Positions 11,000 to 21,639 of a DNA stretch of 60,000 nucleotides are shown one piece after another (position 1 is the stretch's first letter; every line of letters starts with the position of its first letter). Origin of the DNA: Membranipora membranacea (Eukaryota > Bryozoa > Gymnolaemata > Cheilostomatida > Membraniporidae); NCBI GenBank assembly GCA_914767715.1, contig OU612065.1, positions 36,644,001 through 36,704,000 on the forward strand, read 5' to 3'. The notes beneath the pieces were generated by a model. The model made no database searches. It worked only from the letters and a program-made list of their open reading frames with translations, and was not told where the DNA came from. A program made the translations under genes and the position numbers.

Positions 11000-11278
11000 T
11001 CAGGAAAAGGTTCTAATATGGGAGATATGATGTCTATGTAACATTCTCTTGACTGTTGTGGGTGATGTGTGATCGAAAGCACCTTGTATATCAACAAAGC
11101 AACACAAAACCTCTTGTTTTTTTAATCTTGATTTTTCGATATTAGTTATTAGGCTGTTTAATGCACTGTCAGTTGACTTTGAAGCCAAATATGCATGTTG
11201 TGCATTGCTGAAGGGATGGTTAGTCAAGCAGACTTGACGAATATAACAGTCAACTAATCTTTCTAAGCTTAGCTTTAT
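11000..11278 (-). mobile_element. Non-LTR retrotransposon RT fragment
   Basis: The minus-strand frame includes LSLERLVDCYI, then PFSNAQHAYLASKSTDSAL and CCFVDIQGAFDHTSP. These match the fingers region and the first catalytic-Asp block (xxxDxxxAFD) of CR1/Jockey-type reverse transcriptases. The fragment stops after HHISHI with no later YxDD block, so it is a dead remnant of about 280 bp, truncated at both ends. Confidence 0.85.
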
Positions 11279-12188
11279 TGACTGATCTGCATTGTGATCA
11301 TTTATACTAAATGGCTTGTTGTGGTAAGGGGTTTATGATATATGTCCATTTTATTGATATAATATGACATGATAATATTAATTTATCTACCCTTATGTTT
11401 AGTAAATATTAAGTTACAACAAAAAATCACTGTACAGTAGCTATATGCGCAAAGAAAGTCCAAGTGTTTAAATATTGGAGCAATGAGACAACAAACATTA
11501 CTATCATGCCTTCCTAGACAGTAAACATAAATACCAGAATTACGATATAGAGTTACAGGGATTAAACGATTTAAATTTAGGTGACATATTCATCCGAGAC
11601 ACTAAGATTGAGTGTGTGTATTGCTTTTATCCTGCTGAGTCAGCCCTGTCTCACTCCTGCATTGGCTCCATATCTGTATAAGATGGTCCTGGTTCTGACT
11701 ATATTAATAAATGTAAAATATGAGGTCAATAATAATTTGAGTAAATAAAGAACAAAATCAGGCATAGCATGTGTAGTTCGGGAACTCTGCCTTGTAAAAC
11801 GCAGGCAGCACATAACTGATTATCTAGATAATCAAACTCTTTTTTGTAATTAATTCCACTAAAAGTAGCATTAAAATCAATTTGGCCATTGGTAATATAT
11901 TCAGCCACAAGATATTTTGTAAGCATATAATATAAACCTTAAAACATGTTAATAATTTAGAAGAAATTCTACAAAGTGATGTACAGTATAGGTTATTATA
12001 CTAAAAATAAATAAATAATTTTGCATCAATGATTAGGAAGGAGTTCCTAATCCTTGTTTGCATGGTGTTTCAATGTTGGAGTTGTTTCCTCTCACTTAAT
12101 CAGAAAACGTAAGAAGACAACACTTTGATTACTTAATTTGTCACAAGTAATAGAAGTCGCTGTATTTTGACGGTTGAGTGTTACTCAC
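11279..12188. other. No gene recognised
   Basis: AT-rich sequence. A 66-residue minus frame at 11726-11926 (reading INYKKEFDYLDNQLCAAC) has no family I recognise and no clear splice borders. It is recorded only as a possible exon. Confidence 0.4.
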
Positions 12189-12434
12189 CTATAAACTCTA
12201 CTGTCACCGTTCGGGTGTAGTATTCTTCTGGAGAGCTGGCTGGTACATTCGATCTGTGCTGCTGCCGACCACACCGCCTGGGGATAGATGGCTGAACATT
12301 GAGTTTGGCAGCTAGCTCTTCAGCTTGTACATACCACATCTTGCTGTAGTCATTGATATTCTCTCTGAAGCAAACTAACTTCCTTTCAGTGTTGTTGATG
12401 AGTGTGTTAGCACTAGCCAAATCAATGCTGCGAC
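12189..12434 (-). CDS. hAT/ZMYM-like protein, C-terminal exon
   Basis: Minus-strand exon with a TTCCACCAG acceptor and a perfect ATAG/GTGAGT donor. The text PSIPRRCGRQQHRSNVPA followed by SPEEYYTRTVTVEF is the hallmark of a widespread animal group of hAT-transposase-derived proteins (ZMYM1 and '52 kDa repressor' types), placed just before the hAT dimerisation region. These derive from cut-and-paste transposases and most are domesticated or dead. The exon starts with GT completing a Gly codon from the previous exon and ends in phase 1. No stop interrupts it. The following dimerisation exon was not found, so the gene may be truncated or continue in an exon I cannot see. Confidence 0.75.
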
Positions 12435-12696
12435 CTGGTGGAATTGGAATATAAACAGCAAATATGATGAATAGTGTATGACCACATACGACGGGGCACC
12501 GTTTTGTATCATATTTTTTGAGTTGGTGGTTTGACGTTCTGTAAAAAGTGAATGGCTAAGTGAACTACCCGTTATATGAGTAGAAGTTGGTAAATAAAAT
12601 GATCCATATATACTTAATGCATGCTGGCTTGACATACAGCCATAAAATTATAACCTCATATTTTGCCCGAGATAACACAAGTCAATGTTCTCTTAC

Positions 12697-12902
12697 CTTG
12701 AAGTCTCACACATAATTCCTTACCGGAAGCCATGATGTTGGAGCAGACGACCGACAAGTATATAAACGAGAAGCTCATCAGAGCCCTGAGCATGTTAGAG
12801 ATGTTATCCCAGTCCGTACGGTACTCTCTCTCTGACGACATTGCCTGTAGACTTTCTCCGATGTGTGGTAACAATTCTATTGTGGTCTCCAGAGCAGTGT
12901 AT
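12697..12902 (-). CDS. hAT/ZMYM-like protein, upstream exon
   Basis: Minus-strand exon from a TGTTTTAG acceptor to a CAAG/GTAAGA donor. It reads TALETTIELLPHIGESLQAM then SERE, continues through NMLRALMSFSFIYLSVVCSN, and ends LCVRLQG. The helical pattern and the RHTALxxxxELxxxIxxxL-like start match the segment that precedes the LQG...DL region in hAT-derived proteins. It ends in phase 1, fitting the acceptor phase of 12189-12434 exactly, so the two are consecutive exons. Confidence 0.65.
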
Positions 12903-13137
12903 CTAAAACAAGTGAAGCCTGTGGATTACTGGTCTTTCATTTTCATGCTGTTTGTCAATTCTCCTCCTCTTTTTAAACTCTTTTTATTTGTCCCTTGGTA
13001 CAATAAAGGTCCATACAATTTCAACACAATGGCTCAACCTCACACCAACAAAAAATTGGTAGGATCTGTTCAGTTCAGTATTACCTTTAGTATATTGCCT
13101 TCAGTTTTACCTATTTTAGGATGGCTTAAATAGTTAC

Positions 13138-13267
13138 CGTTTGACCCATCTTGTCTTTGAGAGTGAGCATAGTTTCTTCTGAGCAGTGGTTTCTGATGTT
13201 GATTCGATCGTATGTGTCAGCTTGGCTTGTGTCTTTGGGCTGTCCGAGAAGAACGAACACAGGACCG
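13138..13267 (-). CDS. Possible exon, unrecognised
   Basis: A minus-strand frame bounded by an ACACAAG acceptor-like and an ACG/GTAACT donor-like sequence reads GPVFVLLGQPKDTSQADTY, then RNHCSEETMLTLKDKMG. Composition looks protein-like, but I do not recognise a domain. Its end phase does not match the 12697-12902 exon, so membership in the same gene is doubtful. Confidence 0.3.
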
Positions 13268-15848
13268 CTTGTGTATAATCATATCGCCTATCAAGTGCAT
13301 ATTTTCCTAGTATTATTCAACGACATTTCATACCAGACAGTACCTGCCAATGATTCCTAGGCACAAAATTAAATTCAAAACAATCAACTCTAATACCAGG
13401 CTGGGGTGATGCAATTGGAGGCACACGAAATATCCAGCAAAACATGTGATTGATATAAATTATTTTCTAGTTGCTGTGAGGAACGGAATTAGTATTAGTA
13501 TAGTAATATACCAAAATTGTATACTAAATGCTTAAAATATTCAAGGTTCCAACACGTAATTTAATGTATAATTTGTCTAGTTCTGATTATAATTGGAGTT
13601 GTATTCTCCTTGAACTTTCTTCCTAAACAATGGAAGATAACTACAACTTACTAAGGTTCTTGTGTAAAATTTTGGTAGCACGTTAATTCAAATGTAGCAA
13701 ATTAACCTTAACAAAATTTAAAACGACGAACAGCTGGCTCCCCGTTCCCAGTTTAGAGAAACCCTTAGAATTGTTTTATTTAAGTCTGACCCCTCTTGGA
13801 CTTCGGAGAAGTTGGCTCCTAGCCTTTGTAAAGAGTGGCTCCTGCCGATATACTGCCGAAACTCCTTGGTTGTTCTAGCAGTAACTCGAGTGGAGTTGAA
13901 AATATTCATGCACCACAAAGCAATTATATAACCCTTTTTGGGATATGAGCGTGCGGTCAATTTAAAAAAAAAAGGGGGAGGCTGCTATTTAGAAGATAGG
14001 TTTTTTTTTATACTTCAAAATATCTTGCAGTCTCAAGTATTATATGGATTACTAGCTTTAACGCTAAAATTGATCTTTGTATAGTGCCTGGAAGCCCAAT
14101 TAGGTAGCTTAGGCAGTTTAATCAGAATCACAGGCCTTATAACTTAATATTTGTTATAGACTTCAATCCACTTCCCTTTGGGACCAAGAGTAGCTTTAGG
14201 TCGCTTCAAATTTCGCAGTAGATTTATACTTGGAGCTATCTTTGATTATTCCAAGGTAATACAACTCCTATTTTGTGTCTGATTTGAATTTGCAAGGTTA
14301 ATTTTATAAATGACTCTTGAATCCTGAAACTTGGTGTTGTTTAAAATAACTGATTTGGAATATCAAGCGGGTGTCAAATGAGGTTAAATAATTCTATTTG
14401 GTTTGTTTTCTGAAATTATTTTAAAAATTCCAATAATGTTAAGATGTCAAAATATAATATGGTAAAAAAATATAAAGATAGTAATTACCAAAAAATCCTT
14501 CCTTTAGCCTTTTCTTCAGTAGTAGGATATCCAGAAGGTAGTTATAATATCCAATAGTAGTTAATATAAGTAATATAATATCCAATAGTAGTTAATGTCC
14601 AATATAAATCCTTATAAGATGTGAGTAGAAAAAAAATGATTCAAAGTATAAGGTGTACTTAAATAATTTAGCTTTTGATAAAATGATTCAAATATAGTTT
14701 GTAATACAATTCTTATATAATTGTATTAAAAGTGTTCTGTGAGTGTGTGCTCTCTTGATGTGTGTGTCGTGTGTGTGTGCGTGTGTTATCGTCTTTTTTT
14801 TTGTGACGCATTTTACTCCTTATATACCCTCTGATTAGTTTTCCAAAGACGGCACGTGTTGCTAACATGTCTGCAATAGCGGCACGTGTTGCTAACTGCT
14901 GTTCTATGACGTCTGTTATTGTAGCCTCAGCTCTTTTGTTCTCACTGGTTAATAAGAAGGGGGGGGGGGGTGATTTCTTCCTGAAGTCCAGAATGTTCTT
15001 TATTTCAGTCTCAGATTGCACCATTGATTAGCAATATTCGTTTGACTCATCTCCCTTTAGGAAACAGGAATTTCCAGTTTCCTATAGTTTTCTCCGTCTT
15101 ACTAACAGCCACTATTTATTATAATCATATAGGGCTTGCTTAGTCGTTTTTTCAAATGTGACTGTATCACTAGATACCATCGGCTTCCGGGCTTAAGTAA
15201 TTTTCAGGTAGTTGAATTCCATGGTTTGATTTAGATTTCCAAGTTTCAGCATCCTCAGATAAAATGTTCGGCGATAAACAATATATAAAGATTTCGCTTA
15301 TCATGACTAAGCATCGTGCTAATTGGCAACTTATTCAAGGCTTTGGTATTTGTTAAGCTGTTCTGCCGTAGTAAATTATATTAATGATGGTGCGCTGAAG
15401 TAAAATTTATACTCTATTTGTCATTAACCATGGATGTTATTTATACCTGCTGTGTTGAATTCTAGCTGGGTATATGAGCATTTGCGGTAACTCAAAATGG
15501 CAGTGTTTAGAGTTGTTTTCCTTTTTTCTGTGCTGACATTACTCACTGATTGGCTGTATACTCTTGCAAGGTTTCATCAGAGCTAGATTAAGTTGGAATT
15601 GGAAACATTTTTCCAGACTCTAAGATACTTTACTTCAAACGAGCCGGCACAGAGTTTCTGTCTGTTTGGGTCTGGAAGATATTTCGCAGAATCATCTCAA
15701 TTATCACTCTCGAGCTTGGTTTATCTAATACGGCACCAAATAAATTAAGGAGCGTATCTATGGTGATGTAATAAATTCTACCATTTCAGGCCACTCTGAC
15801 CCTTCGCTTCGTCATTTCAGATATATTGTCAGATCAAGCAAAACTTAC
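13268..15848. other. No gene recognised; microsatellite and G-run
   Basis: Mostly AT-rich sequence. It includes a GT-rich microsatellite (about 14745-14790), a G10 run (about 14959-14968) and a doubled GCGGCACGTGTTGCTAAC-like word at about 14850-14900. Minus frames at 13718-13960 and 14713-15024 have no recognisable domain. The second is shaped by the GT repeat (His/Thr-rich end) and the G run (Pro-rich part). Confidence 0.45.
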
Positions 15849-16663
15849 CTACCTATCGGATCATGATGGCATCTGGTGAACTTCTCATGCCCATTGAATC
15901 CTTCATGGACATTTGAGATGTGGAGAGGCATAGACTTCACCATCTCCACCAGAAGCTCTGCATCCCCATTACAGGTAGTGCTGGAATACCATATGTGATT
16001 TTATGTGAGAAATCCAAGGCACAAGCTCCTTTTGATCTTCAGTCTTACACTCCTGATAAATAGCTTTCGCAAAGTTTGTAGTCCAATGCCACACGTCCTA
16101 AAGATGAGTGGAAATATAATATAGAGATGCTAGTGTAAAATTTAAACAATTAAATCAAAGCGCACAGGTTTACTCAATTCTGACTTCCAGCATGAACGCA
16201 CAATAACTTGTTCTTTGAGGTGACTATGGTACTAGTTTTCCTTTATTCTGAGAGCCGTGATTAAACTGAGCATGCGCTTTGCATATCTTTGAGAGCAGAG
16301 CCTCATTTGTGGTGTTTGTCATCGTCCGCTTGCGTCGAAGCCGATTTGTTTTTTGTGTTTGTAGGTTTACCTGATTGTGAATGATGTCGGGATAAACAGT
16401 CCGCATCAGTAGAGCAATACCGAGATGACCGTCTGTGGTGACAACCCTTATACTGAATTCGGATGTTGCGTCTTCCATGATCTCAAAGAAAGCCTGCTTT
16501 TCAGCTGCCTGAGAGGATGTGACAGCTCTAGTCTCTAATGTTAGTGAATGGGTGACCAATCCAGTTGACTGTAATGGAAATTTAAATTAACTCAATTCTC
16601 CTCTCAGCAAAACCACCTCCATACTCAATTAAGAGTAACATTGCAATGATGTGGGGTGCAAGG

Positions 16664-16959
16664 GCGTATATTCTAAAAAATTTCAGTCACTGAATTTTTA
16701 GAGATGAGCGTGGCGGGGAGGGTGTGGGTGTGTCAATACACCGGGCTTTTGATTGGCTTGTCCAGCTCAAGGTCAAAAGTCAAACTCTGTATTTACCGCA
16801 ATTCCTCACTTATAAGACATCCCCCTTGGGAAAAGTAAAAATGCTCCAGTTATAAAGCACCCATTTGAAAAAAATCTGTTGGGATTCGAAACCACAACAT
16901 TCCTAATAAACAGTGATTACCAGGCAGACGCTCTACACACTGAGCTATTCAGTCTGGCT
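16664..16959 (-). mobile_element. tRNA-derived SINE (family A), minus orientation
   Basis: On the minus strand the element opens with a tRNA-like head: an A-box region TAGCTCAGTGTGTAGAGCG and, about 45 nt later, a B box GGTTTCGAATCCC, the two internal Pol III promoter blocks. An unrelated body and the 3' block TTTTTTAGAATATACGCCC follow. A diverged copy lies at 2550-2875. This one sits in an intron of the decayed transposase-like gene. Confidence 0.8.
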
Positions 16960-19900
16960 TGCAAAACGTAATCAAAGATTTTGATTTAGGGATATCCGTG
17001 GTCCGTGATTGTTAATATACGCCACTGGTGAGGTGATCTAGTCAAAGGTTACCAATATCAAACTAAATATAAAAAATATATTATACTCATCATCTGGAAA
17101 TTGTCATCCATCAGTCAAATGCCTTTGTCTTCATTTTGATAAATATGCTCAAATTTGTTCACATTCTATATACAACTATATCTGGGAGTTCGGGAGTTTA
17201 TGGTTATGTTGTGTTTTAATTATTTTATTTGGATTTGATGATTAATATGTTGAGTCACAGAATAAAAATCCAATTCTTACCACATCAAGGAGCGTGTATG
17301 TTCAATAGCAGGCATTATGGCCAGGGCTGTCATGCCTGCCATCTCCTGCCAGGTCAGGTTGTACACCTAAACAATACAATACCGTAAGATGTTAGTTATC
17401 ACTAAAATAAAATAAAACAGCATGTGTAGTACAGCTTCAGCTCCGTATGTTAGGGCTCATATTACTGAATTCCATCTAGACAGAAGTGTTATGGAATTTG
17501 TCAACAGGCTCATCAGATTACTAGCCAATACTTGTTGATCAGTGGCTTGCACTACAGGAGTCTGACTTACTCGTTATTATAAAATCACAATAAATCCGAC
17601 TTACTTTTTTCAGCAATGATCATCCTAGCCACTTTCATAGTCTCATTGTACATTTGGTTAATGACGGGAATTAGGAGGCTGCGCTGGTATACATAAAAGA
17701 GAGTGCATGATATCACATTTACATTAATCATGCCCATCATGCTTTCTAGTGTGCCATAGGTGTTTCCACTACAAGAGAGATATTCATCAACTGCAAACAT
17801 TTTTGTTGAAACAAAGGTATTATTTTCGCAAAATGTGTTGTTTTCCTGTCATTTCTTTTCAGTAAAGGAAACGCAGTCAGCAACATGAACTTGCGATTAC
17901 AGTTTTCTTTCTTCACCACAGAAGAAAAATACCTGGATACTGCGTCCCCAATCATAACGGAGTGATTATGGCTACTGTAATTAATAATAAATTAGTAATT
18001 AATAAATAATTCATTAATATAAAATTGGTATTGTTGGCGAGACAAGAAGCCATGTGAATTGTTTTTGTACTCACGAAAGTAGCACAGATGCTGCCAGCAT
18101 AACATTCCCTGCATACTTCCTTCCAACCTTGGGTTGGGAATCCCACCTATATGTGTGGATGCATGACGGGCATGTACCTGTGACAACAAGGGCTGATCCT
18201 TGTTGTCTAAACTTCATCGATATCAAAGCGGGCCATCGACATTCTCTACATGAAAAACAAGAAACCAGATAAAAACTACATCAATGGCTCATGCAGCATT
18301 ACACAAAGGTTGGTGCTGTTACCCCACAGCAGACCAGGGAGTTAGCCCAAAACTCCCTGTGCATATGTTGATTTTAGGAGTTGCATTCTTAAGTTGCAGG
18401 AGACAATAACACTGGTAAATTTATGTAAGAATACGGGAAAGACTGTGTGGTCAGGGAGTTTTGTGTTAACACAGGCAGAATTGTTTTGTACCCCGGGCAG
18501 CGTGGCACTGTAGTACATTGTATTTGGATGGGAAAATCTAAACAGACTGACCCTTTAGCCACAAATGATAGAATTTCAATATTCTTGAACATAACTTACG
18601 TCTTTAAATAGCAAACGGAGTTGTGTGTCGAAAACAATCCACTTGTCACAATCAGCCAGAGTCTCAGAGCCCTTCTCTTTTCAACACCTGGAATTAATAA
18701 AGCATTTTGTATACTACATGTACACTCTATCCTTGTGGGAGTGATACCATAACAAAAACTCCACTTGGCTCATTGAAATCCACCGAGGAAAAAACAACGT
18801 TTCAATCTTAAAACATGAGTTTGGTTTAAGTTGGTAGCTGATTGATTTTTCAAACCAAGTACCAAACGGGTATGCGAGTACTTTCATGTACAAATCCACG
18901 ATAAAATAATATCTAAGGACAGATCACCAAAATCTATGAGACAAAATACTATTGCAGCAAATTGTAAAATAACTCATGTGATATAATGACTATCAAGGAG
19001 AACACAGTGGATGATTGCTAAGATTTTAGTTTCCATGTTAATAAAGCAAAACAAGTGTGCTGTATAGATTTATAAATTGCAATGCATTACTGTGAATTTT
19101 ACAAACCAATATCATCATCACTGATATCTGTAGTATCAGATGATTCCGACAAATCAAGTGATGGAAACCTCGCCTGGTCTGGCTCAACCTCCATCGGCTC
19201 CGACTCTTCTTGAATCATAGTTTGGGTCCCCGTAGTAACAGCAGATGGACCTTGTACATCCAGGGTGTACAGGTAATCGTGGTCCCTGACTGGACTCTCC
19301 ATCATAGCTGTTTGTGTTCCCTGGAATCACAACAACAACAAAGTGGATTCTTTATTCACTAGTTATCTCTTATGTTACGGTGGCTAAAGTGCCAAATATG
19401 GCTTTTTGTTTCTCATAATGGTACTACATGGAAATAATACTGAGCTAACAGTACCTAACCCGTTTGTGTAGCTACTGGAACGGTTATTGATAAATTCAAG
19501 AAAAGCAACATTCATTATAGAAATTTATCCTGTTCTGAATGGGCACTAAAACCCGTCGCTAACGATGGGTGTTGTTCGACATGTGGCACATGCTGAATGT
19601 GACATGTGTACAGCACTCAAGGCCTATAGCATTGCTGTTTGTGCTGAAGGGGCCGCCGCGCGAGTGCATCAGGACGTACAGCACCAGCTACACATCTCAC
19701 AACACATGAATGTCGGATTGGACTAAAAATATGTCTTAGCACGAAATTGGGCTGCTTCAACAAACCCTCTGCTATGACTGTTTCATAAAACTTGCTACTT
19801 CCCATACAGAGCTGGACTTTTTCTGTAATGTTGGTACATCCATCTTATAAAGAAATAGTACATTTTCCTGTGTTATATAGCATAAAATGGTTGGCAGATC

Positions 19901-20052
19901 ATGATCGAGGTAGCATCAGTAATTTAATAAAATAATAAACTTTGTGTAATGTAAAATGAACGATAACAGCCCTACGATGAACAATAAAATACTTACGAAT
20001 GAACAATAAATGAACAACAAATGAACAACAGTTAGATGTAGGAGTAAGAGTA

Positions 20053-20260
20053 GGAGGTGGCTCAGTGGATAGAGTGCCGGACCTTCAGCACGCAAGTGTT
20101 GAAGGTCTTCGGTTCGAATCCCACCGCAGTCCACTGACTAATGGGAGTTGTTGGACCTCCAGGTGTGCTCCGACCTGCCTACAAACTGAGAGCAAATTGG
20201 CGCGGACAATGCAGCCTCGCCCTTAAGGCACACTATTTCGCCGCCACCATGTGGTGAGTG
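20053..20260 (+). mobile_element. tRNA-derived SINE-like element (family B)
   Basis: The head carries an A-box TGGCTCAGTGGATAGAGTG and a B box GGTTCGAATCCC about 40 nt apart, with a self-pairing anticodon-like arm (CCTTCAGCA...TGTTGAAGG). The acceptor arms do not pair properly and a non-tRNA body follows, so it is a SINE or tRNA pseudogene rather than a working tRNA. The 3' end of the body is approximate. Its sequence differs from family A. Confidence 0.65.
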
Positions 20261-21026
20261 ACTAACTATTGGGATTTTAACGGACGATTGTTTTAACCAA
20301 CGGCTTATGATATCCCTGCTAGATTTTTGCTTTGGAGAGCAAGGCTCATCTAACAAAATAACACTGAAGTCCTGCTGATAGACAGGTGAAGACAAAATTA
20401 AGTTTGAACATATTGCTACAGAGCAAGTCATAGGTATGTAGATGATCTTTTGGCAAAGTAATGTGGCATAATTTTAAAAATATTACTGCCATCAAACCTA
20501 ACCAAAGAATTAGCGGTAAGCTAATATCGCCTATTCGAGAATAAACCCTATTATAATATGTAGTAACAGTTATGCCTCAGTATCAAGGTGCTCATATTAT
20601 TTATGATATATCTTTGAGTATCTATGCTTGTTAGCATCTGAAGCCAAACTTGTAAAGATGTTTTTGATTCAGGCACTTTCTTTCTAAAATTAAGGATATT
20701 TTCATAGCCAAATAGATCTATAGGACGCTGGCTTCGGAATCAATCTGAAACCTTCCGGGAGATCAAAATTTCTAACAAGCAATTATGAAATACGATGCAA
20801 ATTTGTGATGCTGTGCAACATTATATAGATCACTTATCGCAAACCGAAACGTTGAAATAGATAAAAAAGGACTTTACATTGGTTTGCAGGAGCTAATGAA
20901 AAATGCATGGTAATTTGTGTCACTCACGTTACTATCTGCTGCTGAAGAGTTGCTGACAACTAGCTCTTGCATTGAACAGTGCTCATCCGATGTGTTGTAG
21001 ACATGAGGCTTTGGTGTCACTGATAC

Positions 21027-21539
21027 CTGGTAATATAAAAACTAGACATGGCAGAGCAGAGTGCAAGGACCGCCTGACACATAGAACCTTTTAGTTAGTT
21101 CCCTGGGACCTGCACCCAGTGACCAAGCTCTCTGATGCTAATTGATTCCAAGATTCACAAGCTTATAAACAACAGGCATATCCTGTGAACAATGTGTTGT
21201 GTGGTTGTGTTCTATGACACACTCTCTTAGCTGTGAGTGCAAGTATAATAAATAACTGCCAGCCTGTATGGTATAATCACAGGCTGGCATAGATAGAAGG
21301 ACTAGACTAGTTATTTATATAACTTGCACTGACAGCTAAAGAGAGTTTGGTGGCTTGGCCTACCTACTAAGAAGATGCATCATTCTTCTCCTTTTGGAAC
21401 ATAGTGTTGTTATGAAAACTGTTAGCAGAATATCTGATTAGTGATTTACACTCACTGAGCTTGATGTAGGCTTCTTATCAGAGAATGGACTTTTTGGCCA
21501 GGAACTGGTTTGCCTCCTGCAAGCTGTCTCTGGCAGACT
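21027..21539. other. No gene recognised
   Basis: Apart from the palindrome at 21222-21343, nothing is recognised between the first visible exon of the decayed gene and the inverted-repeat complex. Confidence 0.4.
21222..21343. repeat. Palindromic MITE-like repeat
   Basis: The left arm (CTCTCTTAGCTGTGAGTGC... AATAACT GCCAGCCTGT) pairs with the right arm (ACAGGCTGGC ... AGTTATTTAT...GCACTGACAGCTAAAGAGAG). A perfect 10-bp GCCAGCCTGT stem lies at the centre. About 120 bp in total, with no coding potential, consistent with a small non-autonomous DNA transposon. Confidence 0.65.
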
Positions 21540-21639
21540 CATGGGCCCCTGGGACTTACATGTTTTTACTTTGCCAATGTCCACTATCAACCATCCAAAA
21601 GACACCAAACAGGGTAAGACACAAAAATGTTTTTTTTTT

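Larger units (their letters stand above)
15849..21026 (-). pseudogene. Multi-exon transposase-like gene of uncharacterised animal family, decayed
   Basis: Minus-strand exons in order: 21026-20928, 19320-19107 (acidic), about 18676-18600, about 18250-18075, 17768-17605, 17366-17281, 16568-16371, 16097-15849. Landmarks are DKWIVFDTQLRLLFK, then CRECRW (CxxC), TYRWDSQP, LLSGNTYGTLESMMG, a DGRHDSPGHNA motif, VVTTDGHLGI...YPDIIHNQ/DVWHW, and CNGDAELL...CHHDPI. This set marks a large family of uncharacterised, apparently transposon-derived proteins in invertebrates, with an RNase-H/DDE-like look. Phases agree at most junctions. Lesions are a TGA at 17302-17304 where relatives have Cys (YCTYT), an apparent 2-nt loss in the last exon just after KSHM that shifts the frame, and an acceptor near 18250 lacking AG. 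N-terminal DNA-binding and C-terminal exons were not found. Confidence 0.7.

Noticed and set aside
12732-13133. 133-residue plus frame
   Set aside because: Antisense to the hAT/ZMYM-like exon; no motif and no start context.
3186-17366. Reassigned stop codons (variant genetic code)
   Set aside because: The TAG in the SMARCA exon and TGA in the transposase-like gene are isolated, while long RT frames and the LRR exons avoid all stops and normal stops end them.
20053-20132. Functional tRNA gene
   Set aside because: A and B boxes are present but the acceptor and T stems do not pair well; a SINE head fits better.
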